Positions 58,601-64,000 of a DNA stretch of 64,000 nucleotides are shown here, piece after piece. The notes beneath the pieces were generated by a model, which saw only the letters and a program-made list of their open reading frames with translations, did no database searches and was not told the DNA's origin. How positions within the stretch are numbered: the stretch's first letter is position 1; each line of letters starts with the position of its first letter. The translations under genes were made by a program, and so were the position numbers. The DNA lies in NCBI GenBank assembly GCA_038049695.1, contig CP142458.1, forward strand, positions 63,893,501 to 63,957,500. Reading direction: 5' to 3'. Origin of the DNA: Cinnamomum chago (Eukaryota; Streptophyta; Magnoliopsida; Laurales; Lauraceae).

Positions 58601-61600
58601 GAATGGACCTGAATCTATTTTTGAAGATGTTGAGGTGGAGCCTCTTGATCCTACAAAAGTGGAAGCAGAACCCTTGGATATGAAAAGTTACTCCATTGGA
58701 TCAAAGTGTAGATTTCGTCACACTGATGGGCGTTGGTATAATGGGCATATAGTTGGATTGGAAGGTGCTAGTTTGGCAAGGGTCTCTTTTCTTACACCCA
58801 CATCTGAGAGCATGCTGGTGTGTACATTTTACCTCTTCTGTATGTCTTTTACTGCTGTACCAACCCTTTCTTAAATAATGGCTAGGATTGGTTTCTTGTG
58901 ACACCTAATATTTGAGTTGCTGTGGTATTTTACTGAAATAGCCACTGTCATGGATAGCTTCAACAGATGACTGGATGTATCTTATTTCCATTGTTATAAA
59001 ATCATGGTTTATTACCATTCAAAAATAAAATAAAATCATGGTATATTCTATTTCCATTAGTCATCGCGAGTTGTTTGATGATCTTGATGATCCAAGTTTT
59101 GAGTTTATTTGTGTTAAATACAAATGGGTTCTTTCATATGTCTTTGGAGTTTCTTCATTTCTGGGTCTGGTCTAGAATGGTGCCTTCCTCGATCCGCTTG
59201 GCTTTTGTTGGGCGCGTTTTTCTTCTTTTGAGGTTTTTTCCTTTTGCAATTCTTTGGTCGGCTTGGAAGGAAAGGAATATTAGGATCTTTAGGGGTGAAT
59301 CATCTTCCATTGAAGATCTTCTTTTAGTGGTTATTCTAGGGGTTGTTACAGGAAATAGTTTAATTATATTGGTACTAATGATATTGTTTCTAACTGGGAG
59401 GCTTGTATGCTTTGTGGGTTGTCCAAGGAGAAGAGGGTGGCTTCTTGGGTAAGGCATGCAGCTAGAAGAAAAACAGGTCTCGGTGAGCATTGGAGGGTCT
59501 TTACATAACGATGGGGGAGATTTTGTTTATGTTTGTTGTTAGCTATCTTGGAGGCTTTGAGGGTTTTTCCTTGTTCTTCCCACAGTTATTTGATTGTGGA
59601 AAGTGGCTCCTTTAATGCAGTCTCGTAGGTGAATCACAATGGAGCCAAGCCTCTAAAGTTTCAGTTTTCTTTAATGAGATAACGGCTTTGGCTTCTAATC
59701 TATCGGTGGAGACTTTACATGTGCTTAGGTAAACCAATGGGTTGTAAGATGTTTTTGCTAACCAGGGGGTTATTAGTATAAGACCCACACCCAGAGTGCT
59801 GTTGTGTTTGTTGTAAGCAGTTGCTTTATTTTTATAGAATCTTTACCGTTAGTCCGTTACTACTACAAAAAGGAAGAAATAAAAATAAAAATAAATACAA
59901 TGGGTTCTTTGGAAATATTAATTGGTACAAGACTCTAGAACATACAACTTCGTCCCATTATTAGTGGACATTAGCCAATTATTTCTATAATTTTCTGCAG
60001 ACTTATGACTAGAATGGATTGAATAGGTTTTGATTCCTTCATGGCTAGGTAACTTTGAGTTCATGAAAGATGAGTTTGAACCAGTGCAGAAACTGATTTA
60101 GAACTCCGCTGAGTTGACCAATTTTTCTAGTCGCAACGTGTCTAGTTTGGACTACTAACATTGTTCCTGTCATTGTGATACTACCCTTTTCATTTATGCT
60201 CTATGGATACCATTACACATTTCCATTAAATGGGATAACTTGCGTCAGTTGGATTTTATGGGATATCTTGTTCCATGTCACGAACCGCAACACTCTGCGT
60301 TCATGATTAAAGAAGGATGTTTGATTTTATGAAGTTCTGATATAATGATTTTACTCCACTTTTGAAATCTCTGTTCTCAGTAGGTGTTTGTTGTGATGCC
60401 CTTACTGTTTCTTAAGCTTATTTGTCTCCAAGCACTTTAGTAGGATTTTGCTAGGCCCTTTTAGTTAGGATTCTTGACTTAGTATCTTTGGTTTACACTC
60501 CAATATGGGAGGAGCTGATGAGGATTCAGTGTTGTAGGAGTTTTGTCCTTCCACAAGTTTGTTGAGATGATTTTGACAAGAAGGTCAAGGGGCATTGGTG
60601 CTCGTGACCAGAAAAAGGGGTAATCACATTTTCAAGGAAAGTTTATTAAACTTTCATATTTGGAATGGCTACTTGATTTAGGGTTCGACACACCCTTAAC
60701 TATAATGAGATTTTCACTCTGGGAAAGAAGTCAGGGAGTCAGAATCCTATGTGCTGAATATTACTAACAGTCTAAAAGATATTCAATGAGAGTTCATAGT
60801 ATTAGTTTGCGTCAATATTGCTATGTATGGTTCTGCTGTTCTATTGTTTAACGGCTATCAGGACTTTGCTTAGTGCTAAAAATTATCTTTGAAAGATTCG
60901 GGGCTAGTTTCAATTTGCGTCGCTCTGATCTGAACTGGTATGGACTAACCTGCATGTGTTATGGACTCCAGAATCAGGGCCTCTCACAGACATCTTGGGT
61001 CCAATGGTTTTGGAAAATCACTGAGAATCTATTATTTTGGTTCTCCATTCTTGTGTCCATCAAGCATATTTCATTTGGGACGGCCAAACTAGTTTAGATG
61101 TATTTTTCCTTGTTTAAATGGCCAAACAGAAGAACATTACCTGCAGGATTTTTTCTTGACAAATCCCATTTCCTACAATAGTTACTTTCCCTGAAATGGG
61201 TTTTATATAACCAAACAAGCCCTAATTTCTTTAAGCAGGAATAAAAAAGAAAAACAAATGGCTTCCTAAAATGTTACGGATTGGTGACGAGATGAGAAAA
61301 GAGAAGTTCCTGAGATATCTGCAACCCAGTACTATCCAAGTGGAAAAATTTCTTGGGATTGGAGAAATTTTGGATTCTTTGCTTCTTGGAGACCATATCA
61401 ATAGGTGCAAACAAGCCTTACTGTAGGTGGATTTGACCTGAAATGTACACGAGAGGGCCTACATGATTTGGATCAGAGGACAATGGAGGAGAGGGTTTGC
61501 TTTTGGATTGAATTCTGTTTGAAACCTGTCACCATTGAGAAAGCAGGATTTGGAGATGGAGCACAGAGACAAAGGCTGAAGAAAGTGCTTGGGCCATTGC

Positions 61601-63879
61601 CTGCAGTATATGACCTTTTATGCCCAGATTCGGCATGGATATAGTGGGGACATGCCATGGATACATCACGGACCCATATTTGATGCATAAAAAGTGAAGT
61701 ATTGGATGCAATAGGACACGATATGTTGCCTATTTTGGACTATCGGGGTATCATAGTATGTGGCATACACCGCAGGTTGTTAGTCTTGGGGTCAAGGTAC
61801 TCTTCTTAAGAGGGGAAAATTGTTGTGTAGGAAGCTATTCCAACTGCAGTGTAGTGGTAAGGAAAATGAAATGGAAGATTTTATGAATATAAGGAGTTGA
61901 TTGTAGAGGAGGTGCTTAATATAATAAAGATTAATTTTGCATGATAGCTCCAGGTGAGGTCATAGTTTAATGAATTCAATGTATCAGATTTCTAGTTGAA
62001 TTGGAACATGGTGATGTTGTGTGAGGATCAAAGGTATGATGATCCAGAGCTGTTTCATGCCGCCCTCTGGCATTGAAATTTAAATGCAGATGGGGCATCA
62101 AGATGCTGTGACAAGTTAGACAGGAATTGGAGGAAGCTGGCATGATGTGTAGCTCAAGTTTCTTTTCCAGTGCCAATGGGTCTGAAAGATTCCAATGAGG
62201 CAGAAATATAAACAATTCAGAGAGCCATGAAGATGTTTAATACGCATTTGAGGGCTGATGGAGATCTACACCTCCGACGGTGAGATCGAGCCCTAAGACT
62301 CAAGCCCCTAAGGCCAACTAGATGAGAACTCCCAAAGAACTCACGGGAACAATTCTGAAATCTTATTAAGAATATAGCATACTTAAATAAATAACTCCTC
62401 TCTATTTATAATAGAGGGAAGACTAAATAAGGAAAATCCTAATTACTGCATGATTTCTAAATTACTCTAATTAATCTCTAACAGAATCAAATCAAATATT
62501 CTCTTAAAAAATTTAAAACAATCTAATTAGGGAAAAAACTTAATGGGAAAGACTCCTTGGTGGGGTCCACTAGGGGCCCTCTTCTTCTTGGATCTCACTG
62601 GATCAAGGGCCCTTTAATAGTAGATGGAGATTCTACAAATGAATTTGGCTGGATAAGAGGTTGATGTTAATATCCCTTGGAATGTATCAAGTGTAGTTAG
62701 GGAGATCAGAGAATTGTCTCTTGAGGGAAGTTTTCTTAAAACATGTGAGACCAAGGTTTTAAAGCTCAGAATCAGGGGGTGACTAGGACTCTCAATTCAA
62801 GTGGAATCAACTGAGTCACATGCGACTCAAAAACCTGAAAGTTATGAAATAAACTTTGGAAACAGAGACATATATCCTTTATATTTAAGCCATATGTGTT
62901 TTAATTATTTATAATGAATTTAAGTGAATAAGAAGTGCTTACATGTCATTTCATTCCACTGGATGAACCTTTCAATCTTTGAATGATTCAATCGACATGA
63001 CCTTTTGATCTTTGAATGCCTCAATCTTCCAGTATGGTTTTTTATTTTCAAAAATGAGTACAAATGGGCCCTAAATGCCTCCATCTTCTTGAAAAAAGGA
63101 AAGCAAAAAAAGAAGAAAGAGTTTAAACCTTTTCCCACTGGCTGGATATATTTCTTTTTTTTTTTTTTTTTTTTCATTAGTAAAATCAGGAATTCACAGG
63201 GTGATGTTATCTGAGTTGGGAAGAACTCATTAAGGCAGGCACTCCCAGCCAATGGGCATCATTTAGCATGCCCAGAACTTACAAATTTGGGTTTGTGTGG
63301 TTTCATCGAGTAGCTTATATAGTTTCATGCAAATTCGCTACTTTTGGTTTTTGAGTTCCCTTATGCAGGTTTTTTTCCTTCTTTCCTCTATGGGCATGTT
63401 ACATGGTATGCTCTTATACTATACAGCTTCCGTGTATTTCTTCCTTCATAGAATTTGCCACTGAAAAGAGTATTTCGACTAAGTGGGCCCATGATTCATT
63501 GATCCAAGTGGTTGATATTGTGGGTCTTACCTTCAGATTGCAGTTTGAAGTCGGTTTAACTTTTGCATGGCTTCATTTTGATGAAGAAATTTATCCATCT
63601 TGTAGGCAATATTTTTGTCCATAAGAATCACTTGATTTCTGAACATAAGAATCACTTGATATCTGAACAAGAGCGGTTTTGCATGCAAGGGTATTTGGGT
63701 TGTATGAAAGAATTGTCTTCAAGACTTTAGTTTCAGGCTAGCTGCATGCATTTCTTCAGAAACACTTGAAGCCTAATATTTTTGCTACATCACTGACAAT
63801 GAGGTAACACAAGTGCAGATGTGCAAATTCTTTCTACAGCAGCGGTGCCGATTTGGTAGTAACTGCCGCTTGTCACATG
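55629..63879 (+). CDS. CCCH zinc-finger protein with Tudor-like domain (ZGPAT/C3H family), 3' end beyond the window
   Basis: Coding exons seen: 55629-55760 (44 residues), 58509-58817 (103 residues) and 63819-63879 (20 residues plus one base). All are GT/AG, and the two joins are in phase 0. The start [20 protein letters not shown] opens a coiled-coil region shared by the ZGPAT family. Exon 2 continues the coil ([20 protein letters not shown]) and then holds a Tudor/SMN-like fold ([20 protein letters not shown]). Exon 3 gives a CCCH finger, [12 protein letters not shown] then GSNCRLSHG, with spacing C-x7-C-x5-C-x3-H. In animals and plants this architecture usually continues to a G-patch domain, expected off the right edge. 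ZGPAT-type proteins act in the nucleus in transcription or splicing. Introns are long (2.7 and 5.0 kb) and host a decayed exon copy and a LINE. Confidence 0.9.
57780..57940 (+). pseudogene. Decayed copy of ZGPAT-like exon 2 inside intron 1
   Basis: 57826-57905 reads [20 protein letters not shown] then MKCRF, against [20 protein letters not shown] then SKCRF in exon 2 (58640-58715). Similarity fades after the KCRF motif. The first half of the exon is not recognisable. It is a partial tandem exon duplication that has since decayed. Confidence 0.85.
59135..59892 (+). mobile_element. 5'-truncated L1-type LINE with target duplications, ZGPAT-like intron 2
   Basis: AAATACAAATGGGTTCTTT at 59116-59134 and AAATACAATGGGTTCTTT at 59893-59910 flank the insert (one base indel). 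The + strand retains the end of the LINE polyprotein with [20 protein letters not shown], a segment typical after the reverse transcriptase of plant L1 elements. The frame then breaks. The insert ends in an A-rich (AAATA)n tail at 59875-59892. Length about 758 bp; a full element would be 5-7 kb. Confidence 0.9.
59911..63818. other. Remainder of ZGPAT-like intron 2
   Basis: AT-rich without recognisable coding sequence. 62240-62640 has CCTAAGACTCAAGCCCC and AT-rich polyadenylation-like tracts that may derive from an old element, but I cannot define ends. A long T run lies at about 63153-63174. Confidence 0.4.
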
Positions 63880-64000
63880 GTATGTCATTATTTGTTCGCA
63901 CTAGGGTGTTGCACAGACTCATCCTTTAGAGGTGTCGGTCCTTTGTACTCAATAAATATAAAGCGTGCTAAGGTGCTTCAATCTGTACATGGGTTCCACA

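Noticed and set aside
59135-59490. Host gene reading [12 protein letters not shown]
   Set aside because: The motif belongs to plant L1 LINEs and the segment is bounded by target duplications.
62240-62640. Possible LTR remnant in ZGPAT-like intron 2
   Set aside because: AT-rich with terminator-like tracts, but I could not find TG...CA ends or a duplication.

Overview
This is nuclear DNA from a flowering plant. It is AT-rich, the genes carry GT/AG introns, the proteins include a PPR-DYW editing factor and a FAR1/MULE-type protein, and transposons of plant families are packed between and inside the genes. I cannot name the species.

Layout. 363-7488 is an inverted-repeat-bounded block holding a deleted hAT element (3150-6586). 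8872-15496 is a seven-exon CWC15 (spliceosome NTC-related) gene of 229 aa; its 4.5 kb fifth intron is full of MITEs inserted at TA tracts. 15497-28250 is transposon territory: a PIF/Harbinger element (SANT/Myb-like ORF plus DDE transposase, both minus strand) split by a TRIM and a solo-LTR-like block, the latter split again by a small hAT. 29127-32013 has TA arrays, foldback MITEs and a small GRF-zinc-finger gene. 32399-33165 has tandem repeats. 33183-41379 is a colinear duplicate of parts of 1009-14390, including CWC15 exons 4 and 5 as a pseudogene fragment. 42018-42870 is another small hAT. 43901-44550 is a minisatellite of alternating inverted half-units, followed by an intact FAR1-MULE-SWIM-OTU gene (45037-47988, 935 aa). 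49354-49522 is a SINE, 50773-52593 an intronless PPR-DYW gene, and 55629 to beyond the window end is a CCCH zinc-finger/Tudor-like gene resembling ZGPAT, with a decayed copy of its exon 2 in intron 1 and a 5'-truncated LINE in intron 2.

The host genes (CWC15, PPR-DYW, ZGPAT-like) do RNA processing independently; there is no operon-like organisation. The most unusual items are the FAR1-MULE-OTU gene, in which the residue I take as the third transposase acid is lysine while the OTU protease residues are kept; the recent segmental duplication; the three-level nested insertion with target-site duplications that can be read; and the exon duplication in the ZGPAT-like gene.
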